This document shows positions 63,743 through 64,000 of a stretch of 64,000 nucleotides of DNA, piece by piece; the stretch's first letter is position 1, and each line of letters begins with the position of its first letter. Origin of the DNA: Sulfurimicrobium sp963779055 (GTDB taxonomy: Bacteria > Pseudomonadota > Gammaproteobacteria > Burkholderiales > Sulfuricellaceae); contig CAVZWN010000004.1 in assembly GCA_963779055.1 (NCBI GenBank), positions 1,054,001 through 1,118,000 of the forward strand. Reading direction: 5' to 3'. The translations under genes and the position numbers were made by a program. Under the pieces are notes generated by a model. That model had not been told where the DNA came from. It saw nothing but the letters and a program-made list of their open reading frames with translations, and ran no database searches.

Positions 63743-64000
63743 TTAGCGAACCTTCTTGTCCACCGCGCGGTAGCCGATATCACGCCGCATCTGGCAGCCA
63801 TCGAAGTGAATCTGGTCGGCTACCTGGTAGGCACGTGTCTGGGCCATGCGCACGCTATCTCCCAGCGCGGTAACACACAGAACGCGCCCGCCGCTGACAA
63901 CCACTTCCTTGCCGTCCATGGCCGTTCCGGCATGGAAAACATGCGCATCCGCTTCTGGTGCAGGCAAGCCGGTAATGACATCCCCCTTGCGCGGGCTGTC
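63743..64000 (-). CDS. purD: Phosphoribosylamine-glycine ligase, C-terminal part
   Basis: Only the last 85 codons are in the window; the gene continues past the right edge. The segment KGDVITGLP, HVFHAGT, SGGRVLCVTALGDSVRMAQTRAY and IHFDGCQMRRDIGYRA is the standard PurD C-terminus, which closes the ATP-grasp domain. PurD makes glycinamide ribonucleotide in purine synthesis. The stop is two bases before the tsaC start. Confidence 0.95.
   Translation of the reverse strand, partial: DSPRKGDVITGLPAPEADAHVFHAGTAMDGKEVVVSGGRVLCVTALGDSVRMAQTRAYQVADQIHFDGCQMRRDIGYRAVDKKVR

Overview
The window reads as chromosomal DNA of a high-GC betaproteobacterium, most likely from the Nitrosomonadales (Gallionella, Sulfuricella or Thiobacillus relatives). 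This is an inference from gene content: a ferrooxidans-type gshA, metX-metW, ptsL-ptsH-ptsI, a split glycine decarboxylase (gcvPA/gcvPB), coq7, a DUF3683 FAD/Fe-S oxidoreductase and many DUF-type proteins typical of that order. No rRNA, tRNA, CRISPR array, phage or complete insertion sequence was seen. Genes cover most of the sequence.

Layout. 1-6971: a partial ferredoxin-type reductase, a frameshifted NAD epimerase, murI, a MoaD-like protein without the usual GG tail, fxsA, cutA, dsbD with a TlpA-like lipoprotein, and aroQ. 6989-10902: accB-accC, prmA and a zinc-ribbon DUF3426 protein. 10917-16111: the glycine cleavage operon gcvT-gcvH-gcvPA-gcvPB with thiol peroxidase tpx between the two P subunits. 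16114-22018: a SPOR protein, then an Fe-S-rich stretch (dual CDGSH protein, a helix-turn-helix/2Fe-2S/FNR chimera, a GlcF-like protein), coq7 and two unknowns. 22146-23011: a small-export membrane protein and a broken PAS fragment. 23153-25527: a Rossmann protein and the ABC-F ATPase YbiT. 25710-36943: two large c-di-GMP turnover sensors interleaved with gshA, gshB and apbE. 37078-41231: a regulatory-type PTS (EIIA, and HPr continuous with EI) and metX-metW. 41430-45542: a TauE/SafE-like protein, an AmpG-like MFS carrier, xth, pyrE and a DUF4124 protein. 45603-48954: gatCAB. 49050-55038: the rod-shape operon mreB-mreC-mreD-mrdA-rodA plus a DedA-like protein. 55112-60984: the DUF3683 oxidoreductase, a HIT protein and a PilZ-like protein. 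61026-64000: phoR, phoB behind a three-unit Pho box, a TsaC/Sua5 protein and the 3' end of purD.

Two themes cut across the annotation. First, several ordinary genes carry single-base frameshifts. Eight lesions in five genes are +1 and one in gatB is -1; gatB is normally essential, so base-calling error is the likeliest cause. The apparent HPr-EI fusion could have the same origin. Second, many gene junctions, including junctions inside operons, hold short imperfect palindromes from several unrelated sequence families. They sit right against coding ends and often supply the stop codon of the flanking gene, sometimes its last residues, and once a start codon and part of a signal peptide. One of them, a 167-bp element at 16782-16948, looks like a MITE.
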